DNA of 64,000 nt from JBFMFH01 sp040752275 (GCA_040752275.1 JBFMFH010000127.1:52791-116790), one strand, 5' to 3'. Positions 44,661 to 54,691 are shown, counted from the stretch's first letter. Made by a program: numbers and translations. Notes: generated by a model from the letters alone, not told the origin.

Positions 44661-46503
44661 CGACGTGGTCCTGCTCGATACACGGCGCGGTCGGACAGAG
44701 GTGCATCTGTCGCGCGAACTCGGAGCAGGCCTTGCGGAACTCGCCGAGGACGAGGCCAATCGCTGGATCAAGTCCTTGCGCGTGCTCACCGTGGACGGCC
44801 GGCCGCTCCGCGATCGGTTCTCCTATCGCGGCGACTCCCTGTGGTGGTTCGCCGAGCTCTACCTCCACAAGATGCAGGTCGTCAGATCCGTCCTGCGCAC
44901 CATCTTGGCGCTCGAAGCCGTCGTCGCCCGCGAGGCCCCGCGCGCGATCGCGGTGCCCGGCGGCGATGCCCTCACCAATCTCGTCGCTCGTGAGTTGGCC
45001 AGACAGCACGGCATCCGGTTCAGCGGACGTGTGGCCTCCCGATCACGAGGCCTGGAAGCGGTGCGCCTCATCGCTCGTGCCCATGTCTTCGAGTGGAGGG
45101 CCAGCATGGCCGCGCGGCGCGCCGAGGGGCGGTCGGTCGTCCGGCAGAGCCGGATTGCCGCATTCGTGCACACGGCCTTCTGGAAGCGGGACGAGGAGCA
45201 GTACATCGGTCCCGTACTCGACTGCCTGGCGTCGGCACGGTCGCCCGAGGAACTGACCATCATTGGCGTGGGACCGCACACCAGCTATCGGGCACGCACG
45301 TGGAGGCATCGCGTCTCCGACCTGCGCGGCACCTCGGCGGGTGCGGTTCCGATCACGCCCATCGACTGGTGCGCCGGGCCCGGAGCCCTCCGCCTGTCCC
45401 GTCAGGTCTGGGACTCGCGAGCCTCGATGCGCCGCGCGCTCTGTGCCAGTCCGGCCATCCGGGACGCCGCCGTCATTCGAGGCTGTGATGTCTGGCCGCT
45501 GCTGGAGCCGCAGTTCATCGGAATCGCATACCTGCAGTTTCCGTGGTCGGCGTACGTCATGGATCAGATTGGGACCGTGCTCGATCAGGTCCGGCCGGAC
45601 GTTGCCCTCACCTACGCCGAGGCCGGCGGTTGGGGCAGAGCGCTGGTCCTGGAGGCGCGGCGGAGGGGCATTGCGACCGTCGGCCTCCAGCACGGGTTCA
45701 TCTATCGCCACTGGCTGAACTACCTGCACGAGCCGGACGAGATGCGGCCGTCGCCGCTGAACCCCTCGGACCGCGGGTATCCAAGACCCACGCTCACGCT
45801 GGTCTACGACCGTCTCGCCGCCGGACACCTGGCCCAGCAGGCGCGCTACCCGTCCGACGCGGTGAGCGTCACCGGCAGCCCCCGCCTCGACGCCCTCGCG
45901 CGCGAGGCGCGGAGGTTCACCGAGTCCGACGACGCTGCGCTGAAAGCCCGTCTCGGCGCCTCGTCCCGGGCGCATCTCGTGGTGGTCGCAGCCAAGTTCA
46001 CCCAGATCAGTTCGGTGTTTGGAGAACTCGTTCAGGCGGTCCTGGACCTGCCGGACGTCCATCTCGTCATTCGGTGCCACCCGGCGGAAGGGCCCGATCC
46101 GTACGTCGAGCAGGTCGCGGGAGGGGCGCGCGTCAGCATCGCGCCCGCCGACGTGAGCATGGCTGCCCTCATGCACGCCGCGCGGCTGATCGTGACCGTC
46201 AACTCGACCGCTGCGATCGAGGGGCTGGCGCTTGGGATTCCGTCGATGGTGATTGGATTGCCGAGCAACCTGAGCCCGCTTGTCGAAGCGGGTGTCATGT
46301 TCGGCGTCCCGGAGGGGCAGGCGATCAGGCCCATCCTGGAGTCGGCTTTGTCCGATGACGCGATTCGGACCGATATGGCTGGACGCGCAGCGGCCTTTGT
46401 GTCCGACTTCCAGATCACATCGGACGGGCGTGCCGCAGCGCGGGCGGCGGAGCGGGTTCTGGCTCTCGCGCGAAGCGCCGGCACCGGGTCCGTTGTATCC
46501 TAG
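44647..46503 (+). CDS. Large GT-B-like surface carbohydrate protein
   Basis: The 618-residue soluble protein has an N-terminal half without a recognised domain and a C-terminal half that looks like a GT-B donor domain of the capsule or CDP-glycerol transferase type. GIATVGLQHGFIYRHWL, VTGSPRLDALAREAR, HLVIRCHPAEGPDP and LIVTVNSTAAIEGLALGIPS support that. The HP motif and the NSTAAIEG helix are typical of these enzymes. The ATG at 44647 overlaps the GT9 gene. It may transfer a phosphopolyol or Kdo-like unit; the evidence for either is slight. Confidence 0.7.
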   Translation: MPAANDVVLLDTRRGRTEVHLSRELGAGLAELAEDEANRWIKSLRVLTVDGRPLRDRFSYRGDSLWWFAELYLHKMQVVRSVLRTILALEAVVAREAPRAIAVPGGDALTNLVARELARQHGIRFSGRVASRSRGLEAVRLIARAHVFEWRASMAARRAEGRSVVRQSRIAAFVHTAFWKRDEEQYIGPVLDCLASARSPEELTIIGVGPHTSYRARTWRHRVSDLRGTSAGAVPITPIDWCAGPGALRLSRQVWDSRASMRRALCASPAIRDAAVIRGCDVWPLLEPQFIGIAYLQFPWSAYVMDQIGTVLDQVRPDVALTYAEAGGWGRALVLEARRRGIATVGLQHGFIYRHWLNYLHEPDEMRPSPLNPSDRGYPRPTLTLVYDRLAAGHLAQQARYPSDAVSVTGSPRLDALAREARRFTESDDAALKARLGASSRAHLVVVAAKFTQISSVFGELVQAVLDLPDVHLVIRCHPAEGPDPYVEQVAGGARVSIAPADVSMAALMHAARLIVTVNSTAAIEGLALGIPSMVIGLPSNLSPLVEAGVMFGVPEGQAIRPILESALSDDAIRTDMAGRAAAFVSDFQITSDGRAAARAAERVLALARSAGTGSVVS

Positions 46504-46610
46504 TCAGGGAGCTCACGTGTGTTGATGATGGTCGCTCCGGGGCCGCTGGCCGCCTTGGGCTTCGCTCGGGCCAGGAGTATGACCCACCACCGGCGTTCGC
46601 AGGGCCTCGC

Positions 46611-47564
46611 GTGATCAACACACTCAGACGGCGCAGTCGCCGGGCAGTGGAGGCAACGCTGGCGCGCCACGCCCGTCTCGTCCGCCGGCTCCTGCTGCTG
46701 GCCGGGCGCGATCGCGCGCCCGGACTTCCTGAGATCGTCCAGATCGAGAGCACCAACATCTGCAACGCCAAGTGCACGTTCTGTCCGCGGGACGACATGG
46801 AACGGAAGCAGGGCATCATGGAGATGCACCTGTTCCGGAAGGTCGTTGACGAGTGCGCGCGACTGGGTATCAGTCACGTGCGCCTGCACAACTACGGAGA
46901 GGCTTTCCTCGACAAGCGGCTGCCCGAGAAGATCAAGTACGCCAAGCAGGTCGGCATTCCCGAGGTCGGTGTCATCACCAACGGATCCGTACTCGGCGAG
47001 CCTGTCGCTCGCGCCGTCGTCGAATCCGGTCTCGACGCGATCAACATCAGTTTGGATGCGGCCGGCAAGCAGACCTTCGAGACGACCAGAATCGGGCTGA
47101 AGTACGACAAGGTGATGGCGAACGTCGAGGGGCTTGTACGCATCCGGCGCGAGTTCGGCCGCTCCCGGCCCAAGCTGATCCTCTCCTTCGTCAGACAGAA
47201 CAACTCCGCGGAAGAGCAGGCGTTCATCGACCGGTGGTCGGCTATCGCGGACAAGATCCACGTCACCGAGCTGCACAACTGGGCGGGCACGCTGCACTCC
47301 AGATCCGAGGTCAGCTTCCCCTGCTACCGGCAGTGGCTGACGTTCACTGTGCTGTGGGATGGACGGGTGAGCCTGTGCTGTGCCGATTTCGACGGCAGGG
47401 TGACGCTGGGCGACGTGAGGCACGCCTCCATCGAGGAGATCTGGAATGGCGACGCGTACGTGAGGGTTCGCCGCGCGCACCTCGAGAGCGGCGGACCTGA
47501 TATCTGCCGCCAGTGTGACCTGCCCGCCAAGGATTCGCCGCTCTGGATTGCAAAGCTGGTCTAG
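46611..47564 (+). CDS. Radical SAM/SPASM domain protein
   Basis: The 317-residue protein has CNAKCTFC (the iron-sulfur site, in IESTNICNAKCTFCPRDDM), a TIM-barrel-like core (NISLDAAGKQTFE) and a SPASM-type C-terminus (FPCYRQW, CCADFDGRVTLGD, ICRQCDL). It starts with GTG 107 bp after the GT-B gene. In glycan loci such enzymes are suggested to modify sugars or lipids by radical chemistry, but no substrate is evident. It resembles two other radical SAM genes in this locus only in the core motif. Confidence 0.85.
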   Translation: MINTLRRRSRRAVEATLARHARLVRRLLLLAGRDRAPGLPEIVQIESTNICNAKCTFCPRDDMERKQGIMEMHLFRKVVDECARLGISHVRLHNYGEAFLDKRLPEKIKYAKQVGIPEVGVITNGSVLGEPVARAVVESGLDAINISLDAAGKQTFETTRIGLKYDKVMANVEGLVRIRREFGRSRPKLILSFVRQNNSAEEQAFIDRWSAIADKIHVTELHNWAGTLHSRSEVSFPCYRQWLTFTVLWDGRVSLCCADFDGRVTLGDVRHASIEEIWNGDAYVRVRRAHLESGGPDICRQCDLPAKDSPLWIAKLV

Positions 47565-47593
47565 CGGCTGCCGCGCATGTAGGCTAGTGGATC

Positions 47594-49063
47594 GTGTTTC
47601 AGAAGTTGAAGCAGCTCTCCGTCAACCTGACGGTGTACGGCGTTGGCGACGTCGCCATCCAACTGGCCAGCGTTCTTCTGCTTCCTGTCTACACCCTGGT
47701 CCTGTCGCCGAGCGAGTACGGCGTGATCGGGGTCCTGCTGGCGCTCGAGCTCGTCGTCAGGGTGGTGTCGCGGTGGGGTGTGGACGCGGCCTTCATGCGT
47801 TTCTACACCGAGTGCGCCGACTCTCGCTCGCGCCAGCTGCTGGCGAGCACGCTGGCCCTGTTCCTGGCCGGCGTGAGCGGCGCGCTGCTCGGAGCAGGCA
47901 TCGCGGCCTCCCCGTGGCTGTCACCCGCTCTTCTGGGCCGAACCGGATACGTGATCCCCACGCAATTGGTGTTTCTCAATGCGCTGCTCGGCTGCTTCAG
48001 TTTCCTGCCGTTCCATGTCCTGCGCCTCGAGGGGCAGGCCAGGGCCTTCGTCGCCTTGACGTTCTCGGTCAACCTGTCGACGCTGCTCACGAAGTTCCTG
48101 CTGGTCGTCGTGGTCCGGTGGGGAGTCCTGGGCGTGTTCTTGGCCGACACGATTGTCGCAATCGGGCTGATTCTGGCGCTGCTGCCCCGGTTCGCGGTCC
48201 TGCTCCGCCCGGTTTTCTCCCGGGACCTCCTGGGCGAGTGCCTGCGTTTCGGTCTACCCAGGCTGCCTCACGGTATTGCACATCAGATCACCTCGAGCAC
48301 GGATCGGTACTTCCTGAGCCTGTTCCGTCCCTCATGGGAAGTCGGCGTCTACCAGATCGGCGCCACGCTCGCGATGGGAATGAAGCTCTTCTTGAGCGCC
48401 TTCGAGACCGCATGGGCGCCCTTCTACTTCAAGGAGATGCACGAGCGGGACGCCAGGCAGACATTCCGCATCGTCACGACCTACGGCGTCGCTGCCCTTG
48501 CCCTGCTCTGCTCGGGCCTCGCAGCCGTGGCGTTCGACCTCGTCCGCCTCATGACAGCGACGCAGTATGTCGGGGCCTCGCGCGTGGTGCCGTGGCTCGG
48601 GCTGGCCGTCGCCATCCAGGGACTCTATCTTCTGACGTCGATCGGGCTGAACATCACCAAGCGCACGGCGTACTACCCCCTGGCCACCGGGGCGGCTGCC
48701 GTGACCAGCGTTGTGCTCAACCTCCTGCTCATCCCGCGTTTCGGCATCCTCGGGGCGGCGTGGGCGTCGGTGGCGGCGTACTGCGTGCTGGCCGCGGTGG
48801 CGTTCGGATTCTCGCAGCGGTTCTATCGGATCGATTACGAGTGGGGCCGGATCCTGCGGGTGATCGCCGCCGCCTGCCTCGCCTGGCTCGCTGGCCGGTC
48901 CGTGTTGCCGCCGACGACGGCACCGGTCGTTGGTCTGCTCGTGCGTGGGATGTCGGTCGTCGCGGTATTCCTCGGTGCGCTTGCCTTCATGCGCTTCTTC
49001 CACGAACGCGAGCTCCGCCAGATCAGGCGCCTGTGGCCGGTGGCCCGCCTGACGAAGTCGTGA
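47594..49063 (+). CDS. Polysaccharide flippase, Wzx/MATE-like
   Basis: The 489-residue protein has about 12-14 membrane helices and the PST/Wzx plan: VNLTVYGVGDVAIQLASVLL at the start, HQITSSTDRYFLS in the middle and IPRFGILGAAWASVAAY near the end. It would flip a lipid-linked oligosaccharide across the cytoplasmic membrane. The start is GTG at 47594, 29 bp after the radical SAM gene. A weak TAGGCT box ends 8 bp before it, and no Shine-Dalgarno is present. It is the only obvious exporter in the locus; no Wzz, Wza or ABC transporter was found. Confidence 0.87.
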   Translation: MFQKLKQLSVNLTVYGVGDVAIQLASVLLLPVYTLVLSPSEYGVIGVLLALELVVRVVSRWGVDAAFMRFYTECADSRSRQLLASTLALFLAGVSGALLGAGIAASPWLSPALLGRTGYVIPTQLVFLNALLGCFSFLPFHVLRLEGQARAFVALTFSVNLSTLLTKFLLVVVVRWGVLGVFLADTIVAIGLILALLPRFAVLLRPVFSRDLLGECLRFGLPRLPHGIAHQITSSTDRYFLSLFRPSWEVGVYQIGATLAMGMKLFLSAFETAWAPFYFKEMHERDARQTFRIVTTYGVAALALLCSGLAAVAFDLVRLMTATQYVGASRVVPWLGLAVAIQGLYLLTSIGLNITKRTAYYPLATGAAAVTSVVLNLLLIPRFGILGAAWASVAAYCVLAAVAFGFSQRFYRIDYEWGRILRVIAAACLAWLAGRSVLPPTTAPVVGLLVRGMSVVAVFLGALAFMRFFHERELRQIRRLWPVARLTKS

Positions 49064-49206
49064 CCCGACGCCGGGGTCGGAGACCACGGCTCGCCTCGAG
49101 ATCAACGTCCTCTATAGAGTTGGGCGCCGGCGATCGCTCGGGGATGCCGGGGCCGCCCCATCGAGCCGCGCGTGGGAGCTCGGAGTGACGTGCCTCGTCG
49201 CGAAGC

Positions 49207-49215
49207 TGCTACAAT
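49207..49215 (+). promoter_or_regulatory. Candidate extended -10 promoter box
   Basis: TGCTACAAT matches the extended -10 form in the 251-bp gap between the flippase and the B12-binding radical SAM gene. It would give a leader of about 93 nt. The -35 region has only a GTGACG at 19 bp. The rest of the gap holds no ORF I can support. Confidence 0.4.
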
Positions 49216-49314
49216 ACGAGGGTTCCTGGCAGCTTGCAGGTGCTCGAGGCCGTGGCCGTTGAGGCCCGGATGGTGGCGAATCTGCCGGCGCCCGACGCGT
49301 GAGTCCGACGACAC

Positions 49315-50796
49315 ATGCTTGGTCGACACATTCTGCTGCTGAACCCTCCGGTCGTCAACGGAGTCGCGTACACGCGGCAGGGTCGCTGCCAGGAGCGTGA
49401 GGAGGTGCTGGGCACCACCAAGCCTCCGTACACTCTTGCCCTGCTGGCCGCCCTGTTCCGCGAACGTGGCCTGGACGTTCGCCTGGTCGACCAGACGGCT
49501 GAGCGCCTCGACACTGAAGCGCTCATCCGCCGGCTGCGCGGGGAACACTTCTCCCCGACCCTTGTGCTGTTCTGCAGCGCCACGCCAACGCTCGAGGCGG
49601 ACGCGGCCGCCGTCGGCCTCCTGAAGCGGGCCCTTGGTGCACCCGTGGTGTCATTCGGCCCGCATGCGTCGGCCGCGCCGCTCGAATCGATGCAACGGGC
49701 CCCCGGCGTCGATGCGATGCTGGTGGGCGAGCCCGAAGATGGCGCACTCGCCCTTGCGGAACTCGACTCCTGGCGTGAGCTGGACCGGGTGCCCAGCCTG
49801 ACGTTCAGGCGGGATGGGGCCATCGTGCCGCACCGCGCGCACGGGTCCTTCCAGGGGTTCAGGTCGATGCCCTACCCGGCCTGGGATCTGCTACCTCTGG
49901 ACCGATACCGCGTGCCCCTCGAGAACAGGCCGTACCTGATTGTGGAGACGAGTCGAGGCTGCCCGTACTCGTGCGACTTCTGTGTGGCTCCCATTCACCA
50001 GGGCCACACGTTCCGGGAGCGGAGTGCCGAGAGCCTCGTTGACGAGATCGAGCGCGGCAAGCGGACACTCGGCATCGAGCGTTTCTATCTGTGGGGCGAC
50101 ACCGTCACCCTCAACGCCAAGAGCTTCAGCCGGTTCTGCGATGTGCTGATCGAGCGCAACCTGGGCATCCGCTGGTTCGGCAACGCCCGGGCCGACAACC
50201 TGGTCGATCCGGCGTTTGTGAGGCGGCTGCGGCGGTCGGGCTGTTGGATGCTGTCGCTCGGCATCGAGTCCGAGTCCGACGATACCCGGAAGAACATGCT
50301 GAAGAAGCTCGAGCGGCAGAAGATCGTCGCCGCCCTGCGCAACATGCGCGAGGCAGGGATCCGGTCGTTTGCCTTCTTTATTCTCGGTTATCCGGGTGAC
50401 ACGCGGGAATCAATCGAGCGGACGCTGGAGTACGCCCTCGACATCGATCCCGACTACGCCAACTTCTACCCTGCCGTGCCGTACCCCGGGACGGATCTCT
50501 ACGAGAAGTGCCGCCGCGAGGGCTTACTCGTCTCCGAGGACTGGTCGAGGATGGAGTATTCGTACTACCTGCTGCGGGGCAACGGACTTGACGAGCAGGT
50601 GGTGATGGGAGCCATCAGTCGCGCAACGCGACGCTTCTTCCTGAGACCCAGCTGGATTGCACGCCACGGCAGCGACCTCCTGCGTCTGCTGGCCAGTTCC
50701 GGCCCTCTGGTGCTCAGCTTCGGCGCCCGCCTCCTTCTCGGAAGCGGATCCCGGGCGTCGATGGGCGCCTCTCATGAGTCGTCGGGACTCGGCTAG
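49315..50796 (+). CDS. B12-binding radical SAM protein (BchE/Elp3-like)
   Basis: The 493-residue protein has an N-terminal B12-binding-like domain (LLLNPPVV to about 150) and a radical SAM domain with CPYSCDFC in VETSRGCPYSCDFCVAP, then WGDTVTLNAKS, SLGIESESDDTRKNM and ILGYPGDTRESI. This is the plan of cobalamin-dependent methylases and cyclases such as BchE, HpnP or HpnJ. The His of the DxHxxG cobalamin loop is not obvious, so cofactor use is uncertain. It may act on a lipid or sugar. A short basic C-terminal part follows. It is convergent with the GT2 gene, whose end is 7 bp away. Confidence 0.85.
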   Translation: MLGRHILLLNPPVVNGVAYTRQGRCQEREEVLGTTKPPYTLALLAALFRERGLDVRLVDQTAERLDTEALIRRLRGEHFSPTLVLFCSATPTLEADAAAVGLLKRALGAPVVSFGPHASAAPLESMQRAPGVDAMLVGEPEDGALALAELDSWRELDRVPSLTFRRDGAIVPHRAHGSFQGFRSMPYPAWDLLPLDRYRVPLENRPYLIVETSRGCPYSCDFCVAPIHQGHTFRERSAESLVDEIERGKRTLGIERFYLWGDTVTLNAKSFSRFCDVLIERNLGIRWFGNARADNLVDPAFVRRLRRSGCWMLSLGIESESDDTRKNMLKKLERQKIVAALRNMREAGIRSFAFFILGYPGDTRESIERTLEYALDIDPDYANFYPAVPYPGTDLYEKCRREGLLVSEDWSRMEYSYYLLRGNGLDEQVVMGAISRATRRFFLRPSWIARHGSDLLRLLASSGPLVLSFGARLLLGSGSRASMGASHESSGLG

Positions 50797-50803
50797 GAGA
50801 CGG

Positions 50804-51652
50804 TCAGGAGGGCAGCGCTCGCGTGTCACCTCCGGATGCGGCCTCGCGTCGGTGTGCGGCAGCAAGGCGCCAGCGGTCTTCCTCCGTCAGCACGATGTGC
50901 GTGACCTTCAACCCAGGCCGGTTCCGGCGGGCCCACCGGCTCAATTCGAGCACCTGGAGAAGGTAGCCCGTGGCTTCTCTGTGGTTCATCTTGCTCTGAC
51001 CCGCCGCCCTGTCGACAAACACGTACGGGACTTCGGCCACGGCGCGGCAGTTGCCCCTGACGAGCAACTCGAGGCAGATCTTGAAGCCGGCAGCCTCGAT
51101 CTGGACATCCTGGAGGACGCATCGGCGCATGACGAAGAACCCGGACGCCGCGTCGCGGACCGGAGTCAGCACGCGGGCAAGGAGGCACGCCGCGCGGGAC
51201 ATCACGGCCCGCGACATCGGCCAGTTGCGGGTACCGCCACCCGGGATGTAGCGGCTGGCAATGGCCATGTCGGCGCCGGTCCCGTCCAGAGCAGCGACCA
51301 GCGACGGCAGGACGGCCGGAGGATGGCTCAGATCGGCGTCCATGACCGCCAGGGCCTCGCCGCGTGCCACACTGCAGCCGGTCACGACGGCGCTGCCGAG
51401 GCCCAGCTTCCCAGGGCGATGCACGACCCGCAGGGGGTAGTGCGCCGACAACCGATCGGCCAGCTCACCAGTGCCGTCCGGCGAGCGGTCGTCGACAATC
51501 ACGATCTCGCCGGTCATCCCGGAGTGCGACAGGACATCGAGCACGGTTCCGACGAACTCCTCCAGTCGTTCCCGCTCGTTGTAGGTGGGAACCACGACCG
51601 ATAACCCGGGGGATGGACCGGGCCGAGCGTGGCCGTCTTCACCGCGACTCAC
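50804..51652 (-). CDS. Polyprenol monophosphomannose synthase-like GT2
   Basis: The 282-residue protein carries VVVPTYNERERLEEF, VDDRSPDGTGELAD, MDADLSHPPAVLP and FKICLELLVRGN, as in DPM1-type enzymes. There is no membrane helix. The start is GTG at 51652, overlapping the end of the upstream membrane transferase by 14 bases. This pairing suggests the GT2 makes a polyprenyl phosphate sugar used by the GT-C protein next to it. These two genes are the only minus-strand pair in the glycan locus. Confidence 0.88.
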   Translation of the reverse strand: MSRGEDGHARPGPSPGLSVVVPTYNERERLEEFVGTVLDVLSHSGMTGEIVIVDDRSPDGTGELADRLSAHYPLRVVHRPGKLGLGSAVVTGCSVARGEALAVMDADLSHPPAVLPSLVAALDGTGADMAIASRYIPGGGTRNWPMSRAVMSRAACLLARVLTPVRDAASGFFVMRRCVLQDVQIEAAGFKICLELLVRGNCRAVAEVPYVFVDRAAGQSKMNHREATGYLLQVLELSRWARRNRPGLKVTHIVLTEEDRWRLAAAHRREAASGGDTRALPS

Positions 51653-53369
51653 GGGGCGCTCCGGGTCCGAACTTGGCGACGAGCGCGGCCACGTCGTGGC
51701 CGCTGGCCGTCTCGGCGACGTCGAACGTGGCGATGACGGTCCGCCCTGGGTAGGCATCGAGCACGTCTGTGATGACGCTGCCTTCATAGCCGATCCGCGG
51801 CAGCAGGTAGGTCAGGACGTAGGGGATGTCGTCTCGCCGGGTGCGGTCAGCGAAGTTGCCAAATCCGCGACCGACGAAGACCGGCCGGATGCGGTTCTCC
51901 AGGGAAAGGCCGTTTGCCAGCTTCCCGTGAACCAACGTGCCGGGCGGCAGGACGCGGCCGACCGCGCGTGAGGCATCATAGTTCAGTGCGGTCCGCCGAG
52001 CCCCCCACTGGGCATACTGCGCCAGATCACCTGCCACGACGAGCAGGACGAGGGCCAGTGCCCCGGACGCAGCGATCCTCTGCCGGCCGAGCCACTCACA
52101 GAGGCGGCGCCACTGCCAGACGATGCATGCCCACGCGACCGCCGCCACGCCCGCCGACAGATACACCCCCGCCCGGACATCGTCCAGAAATGCCAGGCGG
52201 GCGATGCCGCCGACCACCACGTAGGCCAACGCCAGCCCGAGGAGCAGCGATACTCGTCGAGTCCACCGGTCGGACTGGTCCATCGGAGGCCACAGGGGTC
52301 CCGAGCGGCCCAGCACGCCGGAGGACAGTGCCACGAGCGCCGGAATGAACATCACGTAGCGCCGCTGGTTGCCCGAATCGTGGACGATCAGCTCGGCGAA
52401 GCCGAGCACTACCCACAGCACCAGCAGGCGCTCGGCCGGCTGTGCTGTACGCCAGCGCATGACGATCGCGGTAATTCCCAGGCATGCCGCCGCGGTGACC
52501 AGCCACATCCGCGTGAAGGAGTCGTGGACGATGGGTATCCACGATGCCCGGTCGGCCAGCGCCGCCAGCGAGTAGTCGGGCTTCCTCAAGACCGACATCT
52601 GCCAGTTGTAGAAGCGGTACTCCTGCCAGTTGGGTAGAACGAATACCACGAGGGCAACCCCGCCGCCGACGGCCAGACCGGCCAGCGTCCAGCCGGCCGC
52701 GCGAACCGTGTCACGTCGTGGGCAGCCGACCGCCAGCCGCCGCCGGAGGGCGCTCCAGCGCGCCAGCGCGAGCGTGGCCACGGCATCGGCCGCGAGCGCA
52801 AGCAGGAAGAAAGCGGCCGCGGCCTTGGTGAACCACGCCAGGACTGCGCCCAGCCCGGCTATCACGCCGAGTGAGGGGCGACGCTCGGCCGCGGCGTACG
52901 CGGCCCAGCTCAAGACCATGAACGCCGTCATCGACGACTCCATGAGCGCCGCGCGATTCCACATCACGAAGACATAGTTTGATGCCAGCAGCCAGGCGCC
53001 AATCACGGCGGAGCGGCGCCCGCCCGAGATCGCCAGCCCCATGGCGAGAAGCGCCACCGCAGCCAGGCCTGAGGCTACCGGCACCGTCCGGGCCTGCCAG
53101 GTTCCGACGCCGAACACGTGGAAGGCGGCGTACTCGAGACCCGTGAAGACCGGCGCGATGAAGATCGGATTCCATTCGTCGGTGCGCCAGGTACCCCAGA
53201 GCGCGCGGTTCCGCGCGTTGTGCAGCCACGCACCCTCGTCGTGCCACACGATGCCCACCGACGGATGCGTCGGCGGGTCCGATGTGAGCCACGCGCAGCG
53301 CAGGAGCGCCGCCGCCGCAAGCGCACAGGCCAGACCGGTGAAGATTCCGAGCTTCGCGCCGTCGAACAT
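51639..53369 (-). CDS. GT-C dolichyl-phosphate-mannose-protein mannosyltransferase-like (PMT_2)
   Basis: The 576-residue membrane protein has about 12 helices. Its first loop carries WHDEGAWLHNARN, the acidic GT-C motif. A C-terminal periplasmic part ends with a predicted soluble region. It likely takes a sugar from the polyprenyl phosphate made by the downstream GT2 and transfers it to a lipid, glycan or protein. An extended -10 box lies 24 bp upstream. It is divergent from the HEAT-repeat gene. Confidence 0.85.
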   Translation of the reverse strand: MFDGAKLGIFTGLACALAAAALLRCAWLTSDPPTHPSVGIVWHDEGAWLHNARNRALWGTWRTDEWNPIFIAPVFTGLEYAAFHVFGVGTWQARTVPVASGLAAVALLAMGLAISGGRRSAVIGAWLLASNYVFVMWNRAALMESSMTAFMVLSWAAYAAAERRPSLGVIAGLGAVLAWFTKAAAAFFLLALAADAVATLALARWSALRRRLAVGCPRRDTVRAAGWTLAGLAVGGGVALVVFVLPNWQEYRFYNWQMSVLRKPDYSLAALADRASWIPIVHDSFTRMWLVTAAACLGITAIVMRWRTAQPAERLLVLWVVLGFAELIVHDSGNQRRYVMFIPALVALSSGVLGRSGPLWPPMDQSDRWTRRVSLLLGLALAYVVVGGIARLAFLDDVRAGVYLSAGVAAVAWACIVWQWRRLCEWLGRQRIAASGALALVLLVVAGDLAQYAQWGARRTALNYDASRAVGRVLPPGTLVHGKLANGLSLENRIRPVFVGRGFGNFADRTRRDDIPYVLTYLLPRIGYEGSVITDVLDAYPGRTVIATFDVAETASGHDVAALVAKFGPGAPRESR

Positions 53370-53392
53370 GAGAAGGCCGCCCGCCTGGCGTC

Positions 53393-53401
53393 ATCATACC
53401 A
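53393..53401 (-). promoter_or_regulatory. Candidate extended -10 box for the minus-strand pair
   Basis: On the minus strand TGGTATGAT matches TGnTATnAT. The transcript would start near 53386, about 17 nt before the ATG of the PMT-like gene. The -35 position is not conserved. Confidence 0.45.
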
Positions 53402-53512
53402 GCCAGGACTTGCCCTTTGGCGACCCGGATCCACCTGACGGCGGGAACCGCGCTTGCGGTGGCTCGGGCCGCGACTGGCCGGCAGAGTGAAGGTATACTT
53501 CCAGAGTCGACG

Positions 53513-54691
53513 ATGTCTCGCAGCCTGCTTCTGGTTTTCGCGCTCGTGCCAGCGGTCACGCTTGGCGGCGCCTCGGCGCAGCAGCGGGCCCGGCAACAGG
53601 CCCGCGGCGAGACAGGGGCGCGCCCGGAGGCCGTCAGCGTCGAAGAGGCGACGGCGATCACCAACGGGTGGGCGTTGCTGGCTCAGGGGATGGTAAACGA
53701 GGCGGCCGCAAAGGCCGCCCAGGCTCTGGCCGCCTACCCTCGCAGTGCAGGCGCCATCGTGCTGGCGCTCGAAGCCGAGATCGCTCGGGGCGGAGCTGGC
53801 GCCGGCCTCAGCCTCTACGAGCGATGGCTTCGCGACCGCACGCTGGAGGAGCCTGCGCTGCTCCGCCGCCTCGCCGGGGCGGTGCTGCGAGAGCAGTCCG
53901 CGCGGCGGCAGGACCCCCTCGCGCGAGTCGAGGCGCTCCTCGCGTTGGCCGGTGACGGCGACGGCGACGCCTCTCGGGAACTGGAGCGCCCTTCGGAGGC
54001 ACCGGGGGCGTCGGAGACGTTCGCCCTGGCGTCGCTTGGTGACGAGCGGGCCGTCAGGCGCGTGATCGAGGAATTCAGGAATGGAGTCAGCAGCGGCGTT
54101 CCGGCCATCGACGCACTCGGCTCGAGCCGGAGTCGACTGGCGATCGGCCTGCTGACCGGCCTCCTCGACGATCCGAGACAGGAGATCCGTGGAGCGGCGG
54201 TCGACGCGCTCGCGAAAGTCGGGTCACCCGGCAGTGCGTCACGGATCGCACCGCTGCTCTCTGACCGGAGCGTCTACGTTCGGGCCAGAGCCGCTGGCGC
54301 GTTGTACCGTCTGGGCGACTACTCGGGGCTGCCCTTTCTGCAGGACCTGATGGCGGATCCGACCCCGTCATTGCAGCTGCTCGCGGCTGAGGCCATGGCC
54401 AGCCGGCCGGACGGAACGTGGTTGCGTTTCGTACAGGATCTGACCGCCTCGCCGGATCTCGAGGTTCGAGCGGCTGCCGGCCGACTCGTCGCGCCGCACG
54501 ATCCCGAGCTGGCGCGCGCCACCTTCGAATCCCTGATGCAGGACGAGAATCCGGCGATCCGCGAACTGGGATCCCGTGGCCTTGCCGATGCCGTGACCAA
54601 CGACCTGACCGCCTTGCGCCGCCTCTTGCGGAATACCTCCAGCCTCGTGCGGGTGCGAGCCGCAGCACGCGTGCTTCTGTTGACCCGCTAA
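53513..54691 (+). CDS. Secreted TPR/HEAT-repeat protein
   Basis: The 392-residue protein begins with a signal peptide (about 1-22, ending at ASA-Q). A TPR-like helical part follows (AITNGWALLAQGMVNEAAAK), then at least five HEAT-like repeats with the pattern LLxDPxxxIRGAAVDALAKVG in the C-terminal half. It probably acts as a periplasmic or surface scaffold. The ATG at 53513 was chosen because the signal peptide starts there. A TATACT box lies at 53494-53499, 13 bp upstream, without a good -35. No partner is evident. Confidence 0.8.
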   Translation: MSRSLLLVFALVPAVTLGGASAQQRARQQARGETGARPEAVSVEEATAITNGWALLAQGMVNEAAAKAAQALAAYPRSAGAIVLALEAEIARGGAGAGLSLYERWLRDRTLEEPALLRRLAGAVLREQSARRQDPLARVEALLALAGDGDGDASRELERPSEAPGASETFALASLGDERAVRRVIEEFRNGVSSGVPAIDALGSSRSRLAIGLLTGLLDDPRQEIRGAAVDALAKVGSPGSASRIAPLLSDRSVYVRARAAGALYRLGDYSGLPFLQDLMADPTPSLQLLAAEAMASRPDGTWLRFVQDLTASPDLEVRAAAGRLVAPHDPELARATFESLMQDENPAIRELGSRGLADAVTNDLTALRRLLRNTSSLVRVRAAARVLLLTR

